Source of the DNA: Owenia fusiformis
Lineage: Eukaryota > Annelida > Polychaeta > Sabellida > Oweniidae
Length of the DNA stretch: 64,000 nt
Reading direction: 5' to 3'
Assembly: GCA_903813345.2 (NCBI GenBank)
Contig: CAIIXF020000009.1
Coordinates: 11,464,030-11,528,029, forward strand
A program made the translations under genes and the position numbers. How positions within the stretch are numbered: the first letter of the stretch is position 1; the number at the start of each line of letters is the position of its first letter. Below are positions 36,413-47,162 of this stretch, piece by piece. The notes beneath the pieces were generated by a model. It saw only the letters and a program-made list of their open reading frames with translations. It searched no databases and had not been told where the DNA came from.

Positions 36413-36568
36413 GAAAGGGAAATATGAATCCTCTCAACATAACGTCAAAATTGGCGCCTGTAGTGACTGACGTATATCAATATGAGACATGTACAAACAT
36501 TTCACCCACCAGCTTAACATTTCATATGGGAGCTTATTTTCGAATTGATGAACTCATAATCAACTTTA
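36413..36568 (+). CDS. Gene A exon A14: FTP/discoidin-like module, first part
   Basis: A 52-codon phase 1-1 exon between gtgcttacag and ttta|gtaagt. It encodes NPLNITSKLAP, then SLTFHMGAYFRIDELIINFS. The F-R-I-D-x-L-I-I strand resembles the W-x-V-D-L-x-x-x-Y-x-I segment of discoidin folds. Weak family signal, but the frame continues perfectly into A15. Confidence 0.75.
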
Positions 36569-37103
36569 GTAAGTAAAGCTCAATAGAAAAACATGACAAC
36601 CCCTAAAACATGATGTTTAAGACATTCTTGAACATAATGTAAAACACTATAAAACACAAGGGTTATTGTTTCATGGCACCTGGAATTGAATTAAGGAATG
36701 CCGTTATATTATAAAATCGTAAAATTGTATATCAAACTAAGGTTTGAAACCTAACAAAAAGGTATAAGAAAGTTTAAAATATGGTTGACTTAAGGACCCC
36801 AAAATACTATGCTTAAAATATGTATTAGCGTAACTATCCTTTTATAAGTAAATATTTTAAATCACTTATTCATGTGGTGCACGCTATCTGTTCGTGTAAT
36901 ACAGTGTTCTGTTGTTGTCTTTTAATCTAAAACAGGTATTGGCAGACAGTGGAAATAATTTTGGTACCCTTTGATATTTTAATATTGAAATGTTTAAGAA
37001 TATGAGCAGCGTATTAATCAAAATTTTTAAAAAATGCTATAGCTTATTCAAAGACACTATACCATACGAAGTGCTTTATTACACCAAAAAATATATATTC
37101 CAG

Positions 37104-37325
37104 ATGCCACAACTACAGCAGCGCCTTATCAGTTCAATATCACTGTTCACGACAGTGCGGACCAGCACAGTCTATGCATCGGAGATGCTCAAATAAAGCA
37201 CTCAATTCCTGCTTTATACAAGTGTCAATATTTAGAATTTGGGGACCAGGTTGAGATACAATCAATACAATCAGATGTTTACACAGATTGGAAGATTTGT
37301 AATGTGGAGATCTATGCAACACCAG
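37104..37325 (+). CDS. Gene A exon A15: FTP/discoidin-like module, second part
   Basis: A 74-codon phase 1-1 exon between tatattccag and accag|gtaaag. It encodes YQFNITVHDSAD, SLCIGDAQI, YKCQYLEFGDQVEIQ and DWKICNVEIYATP. The pattern (C-I-G-D, K-C, G-D/R-Q-V-x-I, K-I-C-N-V-E-I-Y) parallels exon A6 and supports a second lectin-like module of the FTP type. Confidence 0.8.
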
Positions 37326-37607
37326 GTAAAGAAAATTACAATGAGCAAATAAAACACACACACCAAGTTTTCCATATTTTTCACAGTTGGGCATGAGCAC
37401 TTCTAAGGAATTATTGTTTTAAGGCAGCCATTTAGATTGCATTTCGGTAAATCATTTTGTGATCCCATTAAACTACTAGTAGTTCGATTTTTGTAAAGTT
37501 TTGCAATTGATTCGCTTTTTGGCCGGTCAATTTGTTCTCATCTTTTTGGTGGCTAGTTAACTATGTGAAACCTTTACGTCATGTGGCTTGTTTTTTTGTT
37601 GTTGTAG

Positions 37608-38425
37608 CGTGTCGTCCAATATCAGAAATAGAACATGGTATTATTCTAAATTCAACTTCATGGATAACCAGCTTCACATGTGACGAAAGATTTGGAAACA
37701 CAACTTCAGAAATACATTGCATTAACCACACGTGGTCTCAGACACCATCATGCACCCTTGTAAACTGCAAAGAACCCCCAACTATGGAACATGGAAGCCG
37801 GAATTATACATCTACTCGTGTTGAATCCCTAGCTGACTATACCTGCGATGATGGCTTCCAAATACCAAACATAACATCCCTGCAGTGTTCATCAAATGAT
37901 TCCTGGGTGCCATACGGGAATTATTCTAATGTCACATTTATCTTTTGGACGAACCACCAACCAGTGTGTCATCCCACCCCAACAACCATTGGAACCAACC
38001 CAACAACTGAAACCATCGGAACCATTCCTTCAACCACTGAAACCATCCCTACAAGTGTTGACACTCCTACTTCGTATCCAAACCAAACGATTCAACCTGA
38101 GTTTCAGTCATCGCCAAACACAACTATGCCCAAGACTACGCCTCTAATGATTGTATTTAAAGACATAGCAGAGGAAGCTGAAAAAGCTGATGAATATGTT
38201 TACATTAAGAAAATCGAGTATGAGCCAAGTGAAGCGAAATATGCAGCTGCTATAGCAATCCCTGTATGTGTCCCACCTATTATATTTATATCAATGATCA
38301 TTATTCTAGACCTCCCAAAGCTTATAATGGATATCAGACAGGCTTACAACTTGGTTGTATATGGCACAAAAAAGAAACCAAAGATTGGACCGAAAGCGCC
38401 CATATTGAAGCCGAATAAATCTTAA
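37608..38425 (+). CDS. Gene A exon A16: two sushi domains, stalk, TM helix, tail, stop
   Basis: The last coding exon starts after gttgttgtag in phase 1. Sushi one runs from ACRPISEIEHG to TWSQTPSC and sushi two from CKEPPTMEHG to PVC, four Cys each. About eight N-x-S/T sites occur in this pair, and two more in the stalk. A Thr/Pro-rich stalk (TIGTNPTTETIG and on) follows, then an acidic/Tyr juxtamembrane piece. A hydrophobic helix begins AAAIAIPVCVPPIIF and ends IIIL. The 38-residue tail contains YNLVVYG and a basic KKKPK run, then TAA at 38423-38425. Confidence 0.93.
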
Positions 38426-38446
38426 AACACAAGGCTTTAATTGAGA

Positions 38447-38510
38447 GTACAGTAAAGTGCAGTGTATTGCAGTGCAGTTACAGTGCAGTACAATTACAGT
38501 GCAGTGCAGT
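38447..38510. repeat. Short tandem repeat of cagtgcagt type in the gene A 3' UTR
   Basis: Irregular repeats of tacagtgcagt fill about 60 bases between the stop codon and the polyadenylation signal. Confidence 0.7.
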
Positions 38511-38532
38511 AAGCTTACATTTATATTGTATT

Positions 38533-38538
38533 AATAAA
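38533..38538 (+). terminator. Poly(A) signal candidate for gene A
   Basis: An aataaa hexamer lies 108 bp after the stop codon. A short tacagtgcagt repeat (38447-38510) separates the two. Cleavage position not determined. Confidence 0.5.
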
Positions 38539-39169
38539 ACATATTTTTATTCAGAAAATGTGCAACTTGTTCCTAAACTACTCGGGCCAAAGAACCGCAG
38601 AAAGTGTTGCAACAGATTTCAGACAGTCATATGTTGGATTTTGACTATTTCCCGAGGATTTGAACAGGTGCATATTGACTGACTACGGCCTGTTAATTTC
38701 TACGGTGACCACGGTAATGAAAAAAAGTTAACTCCAAGCTATAATTTCTACGGCGAGTCTACGGTTGTAATATCTAGATAAGTCATACGAGGATCGCAAG
38801 GCGACCTCGATTTTAAGGAACTACATTCGACGCACGGTCGCCTTAGAGCAAATGTGACTGGGACTAAAGCGGGACTCCTCATCCTACTGTACATATGTTT
38901 TTTGAAAACTTACATAGAAAAGTCGCTTTGCCTGTGTAATGCATACCTCTTTGTTAGAAATGCCTCGCTTATAACCTGTATGATTAGTGTAAAATTAAGA
39001 TGTAAAATCGAATTTTAAACAAAAGTATTCACCGAATATGTGAAATGTTGCTATTCTACAATATTCCATGGTCAAGGGAAATTTCTTAAGTTTATAAGAA
39101 TATTAAGGTTTTAAAGCATAGCAGATGTAAACTTCCTAAATATACCAGTGTAAAAAGGGTATTTAACTG

Positions 39170-39300
39170 TTCATTGCTCTCATTAATTATGCAATATTGT
39201 ATGCTCCCTAATAATTTGGCGTACTTTTTTTGCCAATTGCTCTCATTAATTATGCAATAATGTATGCTCCCTAATAATTTGGCGTACTTTTTTGCCACCT
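39170..39300. repeat. Tandem duplication of a 64-bp unit
   Basis: attgctctcattaattatgc through gcgtacttttttt-gcca is present twice in direct order with one or two differences. It lies in the A-B intergenic region. Confidence 0.85.
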
Positions 39301-40808
39301 TTTTTACTTTTCAACCAATCAGATTTGTTGGTTGGATAAACCCATAATGGAGAACGATTTGGTAAGAAATTATCCCATATTTTGTAATATTTTTAACTGA
39401 TATAATAACCCTAGAGATTAATTACATTAATATTCATTAAGTAGATATTACAAGGTTCATGTACAGTACATATAAATTATTAGATGTTTTGATAGAAATA
39501 TAAACTTGAAATTGTAATTTTAGAAACTTGTCAACTTTGTGAACAAAATCTATATTTTGTAAACAGACATTTACATTTTGGGTATTACTTTATTCAATTA
39601 AGGCAACAATGTTATAGCAGATACATACAAAATCCAATCAACCACAGCTTTATACAGTTAGCCCATAGGGTAAGCATATATATTTAGAGAACATGCATTT
39701 CACTATGACGATTGCATTTATATCGCATTTCTCATTTGCTCATATGAGATGGCGTAATTGCTTCTATATTAGAGATAGTTGTATTCACAGGATACATTTG
39801 GTCATTTATGTAATAATGGTATATATTTTTAGCTTACTCTACATAATGTAGTTGGTCATTGAAATGCACATTGTTGTTTGAAATGCGCATATGCTCAATG
39901 TTCAATGACAAATATCTAAGCTTTTTATGACCACGTTTATGTAACTGTGTGTTGATTCAGGGATGATATGTTATGTATTCTATTTTTACATTGGTAATTT
40001 TATTCATACCCAAAATGTTGTAATTTGTACTTTTACAGGCTGTCTGTCTGTGTCTATGTCTGGCTATCTGTGTTTGTGATTACAATAAACAATTAATTTT
40101 AAACCTAAGATGATCTACCTTTTGTGCCGCATATCATATCCACTCCTAGCCATTTAAAGCCACCACTACACCAGCAACGGTGTAGAATAAGATTATTTAA
40201 TTTCAATTCCTTCATACTTATATACATTGTTATTGTATCTTTCAATTAAGGCTACAGGATATTCACAAAATACAAATAATATATGGTATTTAGATGTTAA
40301 ACATCGGAACAATAGCTAACATATATTTTCCCAGTTGTGACTCTGTATTCATAATCATCACCATCATCATCATTTCTATTGTTCCGTTACTTGTCATATG
40401 TAGATTAAATTACATATTGCATGATATCATTTTACCAAACTAAATGAATGGAATAATTTATATATGATAGCACCAAACAATAGTTACCAAGGAATACATC
40501 AATTGCTATATACAATTACCGATATGGAAGACCATGCTTTAACAAAATGAATGGGAAAATGGAGATCAATAAAAAATATACCCCTTCAAAAAGAGTTCAT
40601 ATAAGTCATCTATTTAAATGCAGACTAGAATTGTGGAAAAAGTATGAAAACTAATAGTTGAAATTGTTATCAAATAAATTTACATAGCCGAGAAATCAAA
40701 ACAAGACACAATATGTAAATGGACTCATCTTTAAGATGATAAATAAACTAATATAACATAACATAAATAAGAAAGCAACAAAACAAAACATAAATGCAAG
40801 ACATAACC
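39301..40808. other. Intergenic region between genes A and B
   Basis: About 2.3 kb separate the gene A polyadenylation signal from the gene B start codon. Apart from the 64-bp duplication I see no gene and no clear promoter motif; the transcription start of gene B is unresolved. Confidence 0.5.
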
Positions 40809-40835
40809 ATGGAAACAATCTTTGTGTTGTTGTAA
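40809..40835 (+). promoter_or_regulatory. Upstream ORF in the gene B leader
   Basis: An eight-codon frame (METIFVLL, stop) with a strong start context, accATGg, ends one base before the gene B ATG. If it lies in the mRNA leader it would be expected to reduce initiation at the main ATG or allow reinitiation. Whether it is transcribed is not shown. Confidence 0.45.
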
Positions 40836-40836
40836 A

Positions 40837-40921
40837 ATGGAAAACTCATCCCAAATGTGGATTTTCTTCCTTGGATTCTGGACAGCTAATATCCCAAGTG
40901 TTCCAGCATACATAAAAGAAG
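40837..40921 (+). CDS. Gene B exon 1: signal peptide
   Basis: ATG in aaaATGg context opens MENSSQMWIFFLGFWTANIP, then SVPAYIKE before a gaag|gtaaat donor, end phase 1. It has a short polar start, a hydrophobic core with Trp/Phe/Leu and small residues (V-P-A) before a likely cleavage site, so secretion or membrane insertion is expected. Phase 1 fits the next exon at 42694. An upstream ATG at 40809 gives only an eight-codon frame. Confidence 0.75.
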
Positions 40922-41185
40922 GTAAATTTTACATACATTCCTTTATAACATTTTGATTATTATATTGTATTGTATTGTATAATATTGTATTGTATCTTCA
41001 TTTACCTGTTATACATAAGAGAGTTACAAATATGATATAATAAAAGAAGGTAAATATTAATACATACATTCCTTTATTTATAACATTTTGATTATCATAT
41101 TATATTGTATTGTATCGTATAATCTTGTATTGTATCTTTATTTACCTGTTATACATAAGAGAGTTACAAATATGATATAATAAAA
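40914..41185. repeat. Tandem duplication of about 130 bp in intron 1 of gene B
   Basis: The segment from aaaagaaggtaaat to gttacaaatatgatataat is present twice, with internal ttgtattgtattgta runs. The first copy begins at the exon 1 donor, so the splice donor region itself (gaaggtaaa) is duplicated at about 41045. Confidence 0.8.
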
Positions 41186-42693
41186 TAAAAGTTATTACAA
41201 AATGTATAACTATTTAATCATGTTAATTTACAATTTGTTTCAAAATTAGACTCTAAATTTGCAAGTGAAGCTTGTCTCTTAAGGAACATTGCGTGGATGA
41301 TTGACAAAACTTGCAATGAAAGATCATCGTTATCACATGCAAATATCATATAGTGACTCTAACTTTATCACTTATCATTCCATAAAACGCTCAATTGATT
41401 CAATTTGATTTAAACTGCACATATTGCAAAATCGTCCATTTTCTTTTGCCTTGGACCATTTACTACGACCATTTAAACCAAACCGACCGGTCATTAATTT
41501 CATAATGGTGCCCATATGTTATTTTTTGGCATAGAATATACCATTTATTCGGTGTAGTGCATGTATGACCATAAGCAAAATAAGTAAATACAACATGCAT
41601 CTAACTCGAAAAATCGATTGCCGAAGGTCTCTGACGCGCACGACATTTTACAAGACGCTTCCAATAATATTTAGAGATAAATTGTCCATTTAACATCAAG
41701 TGAACATAAGTTTTGCTATGTCAATCTGGCATTCTATCTTAGTGGTTCATATGCTACATTTACACCATCATCTCTAATTTGTGAATTTTATACGTAAAAA
41801 ATGCATATCATATTCTATTTTACTCGTTCAATACGACTTTTATTTTTCATATGTCAAAAATCTCAATTAAATATGAACATTTTCAGAAGTGCATTTTCCT
41901 CGATCGACAAAAACAATATTTAATGTGATGCCTTAAATTATAATTATTTGAAGTTCGGTGTCATTAAAGGGAATTAATCGTGGACCAAAATTCAACGTAG
42001 ATTGGCTCTCGGTACTGTTTTGTGATCTTTCTTACACTTATATGGACGAATTGGATAATAATATTAATCCCAAAACCAAGCATTTAGCCAATCTTCCTTA
42101 ATATAAACAAAAATGAGAAAATAAAGCAAAGAATTTAAAAGTGATTTTATTCCGATTTCACAAAACTGACTTACACCTCACAAAACGTATGAAGTTAATA
42201 TAAAATATCTTCAAAATGATACCCTATGTGTAGTTTGCAAATACTGACGCACCTAATAATAGTGTGCCGCTGTTATGTCAAAATAAATAAATAAAAAATG
42301 ACAAGTGTCATTGTTGAGTCTGGAAATACAAGACTTTTCAATAATTTATGTTATTCCCATGCATTGCGTATACGTCAAATTTCACATCAATAAACATTTG
42401 ATAAATATAAACACACCACCTACTTTGTGTGAAATCGAAACTATTAGCATGAAATCTTAACAGAGGCTTAATTACAGTATCGAAAATAGAATAACATCCC
42501 AATGATTCCAAAATGTTAATCTAAGTAAAAATCAATCAATTACATTCATTTGTGAAAAGCAAAGCTAGAATAGGTCCACGGTGTCATTTAATTTCTTTAT
42601 CTTCCAGTGTCGACTCCCTTTTCCACCTTCTCACTTAGAATAACTCTGAATGATATGTTTTACAATGCTGTATAAATGTAAAATTATCTTCAG
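41186..42693 (+). other. Intron 1 of gene B, remainder
   Basis: AT-rich sequence without recognised exons or repeats; ends with a attatcttcag acceptor. Confidence 0.5.
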
Positions 42694-42968
42694 TTTGTCC
42701 GAAGTCAAGCGGTTACATAACGGAACAACCAGAAGGTACTGGGACACCTGTGTACATAGACATCCTAACAGACTTTGTGTTCCCCTGTAATGGGACATTG
42801 ATAGCCATTGATTTTTATGCGTCTACAGAAACGCCATTCAGGATAGGAAGTTTTCATAAACATGAAGAATCAGTGAACCAGGCCCAAACGTACTCCTTGA
42901 TGGATTTCAATTCTGTATTCCCAAATTCAGTACAACCAAAATATAACAGAATCGCATTGAATATCAAG
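42694..42968 (+). CDS. Gene B exon 2: N-terminal module of unknown family
   Basis: A 275-bp exon, start phase 1, end phase 0 (atcaag|gtgagt). It begins VCPKSSGYITEQPEG and contains PVYIDILTDFVFPCNGTL, then IAIDFYAST and RIALNIK. The pair of Cys and the alternating hydrophobic strands suggest a small beta-rich extracellular module, but I do not recognise it. No counterpart was found upstream of gene A. Confidence 0.75.
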
Positions 42969-44289
42969 GTGAGTTTAATAGTGTTCAAATGTGAGTAGCA
43001 TCCAAGACAATATCTGGCTAGATGAGATATGAAACGTTACATGTTGATGTACAGGGTGGGCCAAAAACGTCCTCATTTTCATTTCGATATAACTTTTTTG
43101 AAAATGCATGGCTTTCAATAAAATGTTGTCAAAATATGCATGAATTAATTACAATTGTTCCTGAAGTGGGATGAATAAAGGGGTCTAGTTTAGTAATTAA
43201 GGTAAACGGGTAGGTAAGGTATACATCATATATAACATGTTTTTCTGGCATGGATGTACAAATACAAAAAGTCTTGATACGACGTCAGATAATTCGCGGC
43301 ATTTTACTGCATTTTTAATGCGTACTTATTTTTAAAACTCGCATTTTACTGCACTTTTAATGCGTACTTACTTTTAAAACCGCAATATCTCGACAGCAAA
43401 ATCATATTTTTCTACAATTTTTCGTCATCAGTTGAACACGTATGTCCATGAAATATTTTGCCTATCAGAATTCCAAATAACTGATTTGGGACTTTTTAAA
43501 TGAGAATCACGCAAGCCGTATTATGCGACTTTCTATGCTAAAACCGGGTGTCGACTGTAACATTTTGAAGAAAAGTGATTTTAATTTTAAACGAAAAATG
43601 AAGATAACTTTTTCATTTCCCAACGGATCTTTCTCAAATTTTCACAATATTTAAATTCACCATTTTGGAAAATACAAACAGATTCTGTGTGATGACGTCA
43701 TAATATAACAATGCTAACTTAACGCTTATAAGTGTCGACAGGCAGAATTTCGTACCAACAAGATATATATTTTGATCAATTAAACATTAAATCGTTTGAA
43801 AGGTGAATTATTCTTTTTTGATTCCTGAAAGGCATATATTCTATATACATCATATTCCATATTTTTATCAAAAAACTATATCATTTCGATTAAAATTCAG
43901 TCTGTAAGAAGTATAAATTGAAAGAAATATGAAGTGAAGCCATGTGAAAAATTCACAAAATTACGTTTCATTTTTGAGTTCAAATATTTCTAATTAAGGG
44001 ATAAACATTCAAAACTTTCCAATGTTTCAGTATGTTCTTTTAAATATACCCTTTACTACATACAATTAATTTCATTTAATTTGAACCAGTATATATTGAG
44101 ATAGACATCGTTTTATCACCGCAACCCCAAGTGAAGCCTTTACAAAATAAGACGTTACGCCGTTAGCGTATTATATGTTTTCCTTTATTATTCATTGCTT
44201 TAAATAAATAAAACTAAATATTCGAGTTAAAATAAATTACAAATAATGCATTTAACAATCCTTAATATCTTCCCGTCTGTGTTTATCAG
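42969..44289 (+). other. Intron 2 of gene B
   Basis: Near 43053 an acagggtgggccaaaaacg string looks like a transposon end similar to that of the 26702 element; a matching opposite end was not found. The rest is AT-rich with several paired phrases (gcattttactgcattttaatgcgtactta occurs twice near 43310 and 43342). Confidence 0.5.
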
Positions 44290-44381
44290 TTGAATATGAC
44301 AAGGGGCATTGTGAAAGGGTCTAGAAAGACGGTGCGACAACGAGAGCACAGGGCCGAAAAGCGCGACAAAGAAGAAAACGG
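44290..44381 (+). CDS. Gene B exon 3: basic linker (candidate)
   Basis: A 92-bp exon between a pyrimidine-rich cccgtctgtgtttatcag acceptor and a ggtaggg donor. Start phase 0 and end phase 2 are exactly what is needed to join exon 42694-42968 to B1. It encodes LNMTRGIVKGSRKTVRQREH and a charged remainder rich in Arg, Lys and Glu. Such a basic stretch could be a protease-sensitive linker. The support is phase and splice signals only. Confidence 0.45.
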
Positions 44382-44699
44382 GTAGGGTTTGAAATGTCTA
44401 CTTTCTGGTGATTCTAATTCTGTATATCGTGACACAACCTTTTTGAATATAGAATTGTATTGAAGCGCACATTAATCTGAACAAAACTTGAAGTTTTTAA
44501 GAAGATTCCACGAATATTAAAACGTTTGCAATTACTTGGAGGAGCATTGCGCATATTTATCGCGTAAATCTTTGCATTTTGTCGGTAAAATGAACAATTA
44601 CACTGTTACGCCGTGATGTACAGTATCTGACGTCGTATCCTTGTGATTTTTCTCCCAGACAAATCAGTGATGTTCCATTCTGATGACTTATATACTACA

Positions 44700-45005
44700 T
44701 AACATATCTTATTATATATTGAGACCCACTTTTGAGCACAGTATTCCCAATATACTAAGAAAACCAATGAAACAACCAACAGAACAACCAACTGTCAGAT
44801 AAAACACAATTAGTCTAAAGCAATATACAATAGTTTAATCTATATTCTAAAACTTTTAAAAGGTAATAAATATTTACTAACGTATAACAAGAAACAAGTA
44901 ACTGCTGTTGTTTAAAAAAATTATGGTATAGACGGGATTCGAACTCGGCATACGGTTGCAAGTCTGACGATATACCGAGTGAGCTATCGCCCGGTGATTA
45001 TAAAT
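44700..45005 (-). repeat. tRNA-derived SINE
   Basis: On the minus strand an A-box-like tagctcactcgg (44975-44986) is followed at the right distance by a B box gagttcgaatccc (44934-44946). The whole head resembles a tRNA, but the acceptor-stem halves do not pair, so it is not a working tRNA gene. The body continues to lower coordinates; its exact end is not clear. Confidence 0.65.
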
Positions 45006-45380
45006 TATTGCATAATTCCCTAAATACATAAATAATTTCAGAATAACCTCATGAAAGGTACACTCATTTGATTTGGAAATGATTAATTGTACTATCAATA
45101 TATTGTTATATGTAAGTTTGAGTAAATATTGTTGTGAACTTTTGTAATTAACGGTGTTTATCTACAAGATGAACTTCCCCCAGCGCTATGATATGGTGAC
45201 ATGGGTTGCCAAGCCAATCAGCCAATCAGATTGGAGCAAATTGTTGGACTGGGGCTTTTAATTTCTTTTTGACTTCTTTCTTGCCAAGAAAGAAGTATTG
45301 ATATCGTAACGAATTAGTTGAGTCCTCGTGGTAAGTAGATGAACAAGTTTCCTGTACATATTATAGCGTCAAAACCTTAA

Positions 45381-45392
45381 GGGGGGGGGGGG
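45381..45392. repeat. Run of 12 G
   Basis: Homopolymer in intron 3 of gene B. Confidence 0.9.
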
Positions 45393-45883
45393 TACTGAAA
45401 TTGTGCTTTTATTCGACTGTTCCTCTTTAAGATTTATTTATTACACTTTTGTAAAATCGATTTCTGCATATTCTTCATGGAAATCCATGTTTTCTGGCCC
45501 CCTTGTAGGTTACTCGACAATCGAATAGTGTTAGGCCCAAAGTTTATTTTATTTTCGTTTTGTTTAAGAAGGAAACGTAAATTGTACACATTTATGTTTT
45601 TCTCCAAATATTTGATAATGCACTGATATACCCCCTATCGGGTATCTAGTGTGTAAATGTAACACTTGATAATAATTATAGTACATGAATAAGTTTCAGG
45701 TCTAAACTGAAGAAGCATTACTAGAATGGTCGGGTTGAAACCGACATTTTGTGATTCACGCTGTATACATTGTGTTCATATTCTCATTGTGTGATTTTTG
45801 TTGTACATAAAACATTACCGTATTGATCATACTCACCCTTTAAGATTTTTCAATAGATAAATAAAGGAGAGATACTCGGCATC

Positions 45884-46102
45884 ATGTCTAACGAAGCTGA
45901 GAGTAATGGAACTAACATAGGCATCCAGCACCACGATATAGCTGCTGGTGTCGTACCAACGCATGATATGTACTACAATGTATCTGAACTGAGCTATGAT
46001 ACCGCATCTAACAACTACCGAGTTGTACAAAACAAATTGAAATCTTACTCCTTCAGGATTTTTTACGGTGATAGTGACCTTGGTAAGAAACAGTTATTTT
46101 AG
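45884..46102 (+). CDS. Orphan ORF with tyrosine motifs inside gene B intron 3
   Basis: The frame MSNEAESNGTNIGIQHHD continues through MYYNVSELSYDTAS and NNYRVV to GDSDL, where a g|gtaaga donor lies at 46083; read through, it stops six codons later. Composition is that of a cytoplasmic tail or disordered N-terminus. The donor phase (1) does not fit B1 (phase 2) but would fit B2 (phase 1), so it could be an alternative first exon skipping B1, or part of a separate transcript. Product not recognised. Confidence 0.4.
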   Translation: MSNEAESNGTNIGIQHHDIAAGVVPTHDMYYNVSELSYDTASNNYRVVQNKLKSYSFRIFYGDSDLGKKQLF

Positions 46103-46974
46103 GAAATTTTAAATTAAGGTAGTTGTACAAATATAAATTTTAAGTTAGGTCAAAAATAAAAATCATAGTTCCTCGTCATTTTGTAATTGCTTTCATATTT
46201 TATGTATTTTGTAAAAAAAGGTAGCTACCTGTATACGCGTACATGTAACTGGGTAAAAACTATTGTATCATATTAAAATATTTTTTTAAGGAATGCACTT
46301 TACTGTATTTAACTATATAAATATATGTAAATGTCTTGTAAGTGATTTTGTCAGGACAAAGGAAACCAAATGTTGCAAAATCTTGAATCTTGTATCAAAT
46401 TAATAATTAAAGCTGATTTAAACTTATTTTTCAAAATAAATCTTATCAACATAATGATTTATTTATAATTTCATACTAATTAAATGCATTTTTTGATCAA
46501 AATTTTCCAGTCCAGGATTGGGATATTGGGGGATGTTAGACATTTTCAATTCAATTCAATTTTTAATTCAATTCAATTTATTAAATTAAAATCAATCATA
46601 CAATGTTTCATACAATACATGAAAAAGACACCCCACAGGGCGTATACATTTCATGGCTAATTAGATTTTCAACAATCATGTTTTACTTATAAACCAGAAG
46701 CAATTTGAATTTGAACATTATTTCTTTCCACGTCAGATCATGGATTGTTGGATATTCAGGGTCTGTTTTTATGACAGGTTAACGTTTCAGAGTATTGACA
46801 CTCGAAAGGTTTACTCGGATCGGACTATATTGATACTCATCGGTTGGCGTTTGTCTTGTCGTATGAATATTTTAGAATCAGAATTTCTTTCAGAATCTTC
46901 ACGCCTAAATATAAGGGCCATTATATATGATGTCTGTTATTTTTATATTTGTGTAAAGGCATCTTCTCAAACAG
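46103..46974 (+). other. Intron 3 of gene B, right part
   Basis: AT-rich, with a run of attcaattcaattt repeats near 46545-46585; no exon recognised. Ends tctcaaacag. Confidence 0.5.
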
Positions 46975-47162
46975 TGTCTCATACTATGCCCCCATGGAAG
47001 AGATCGGGGGTAATATAATCCCAGGAACTGGATTATACGGAGAAGTCTTTGGAAGTCCAAGTATAGTACAAGGCCGAGTAGGGGGTGGACTATCGCTGGA
47101 TGGAATAAACCAATTTGCCAACTTGTACGGCTCAACTGTAGACCTGAGACAAACATGTTTTG
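46975..47162 (+). CDS. Gene B exon B1: LamG domain, first part
   Basis: Start phase 2 after catcttctcaaacag, end phase 1 at ttttg|gtatgt. Encodes YYAPMEEIGGN, then SIVQGRVGGGLSLDGINQF and TCF. It aligns with A1 throughout and is two codons shorter. The downstream intron begins a satellite array at its very first base. Confidence 0.92.

Larger units (their letters stand above)
22039..38538 (+). other. Gene A: mosaic lectin-type transmembrane receptor (5' incomplete)
   Basis: Sixteen exons join into one open frame of 4165 bases, 1387 codons plus stop, with compatible intron phase at every junction. Module order by residue of the partial protein: LamG 1-222, Cys-rich 222-317, FTP-lectin-like 317-447, F5/8C 447-617, sushi 617-683, linker 683-710, LamG/ConA-like 710-885, SUEL lectin 885-990, FTP-like 990-1116, two sushi about 1116-1230, Thr/Pro-rich stalk, transmembrane helix about 1328-1349 and a 38-residue tail. 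All modules except the anchor are extracellular folds known for carbohydrate, lipid or protein binding, so a cell-surface recognition or adhesion role is inferred. The first exon used (A1) begins in phase 2, so at least one upstream exon with the signal peptide is missing. Gene B is its downstream paralogue. Confidence 0.85.

Noticed and set aside
44931-45000. A tRNA gene on the minus strand
   Set aside because: A and B boxes are present, but the two sides of the acceptor stem do not pair, so a tRNA-derived SINE fits better.
46740-47018. Frame beginning MDCWIFRVCFY as the first exon before B1
   Set aside because: It overlaps B1 in a different frame and has no donor of the required phase.
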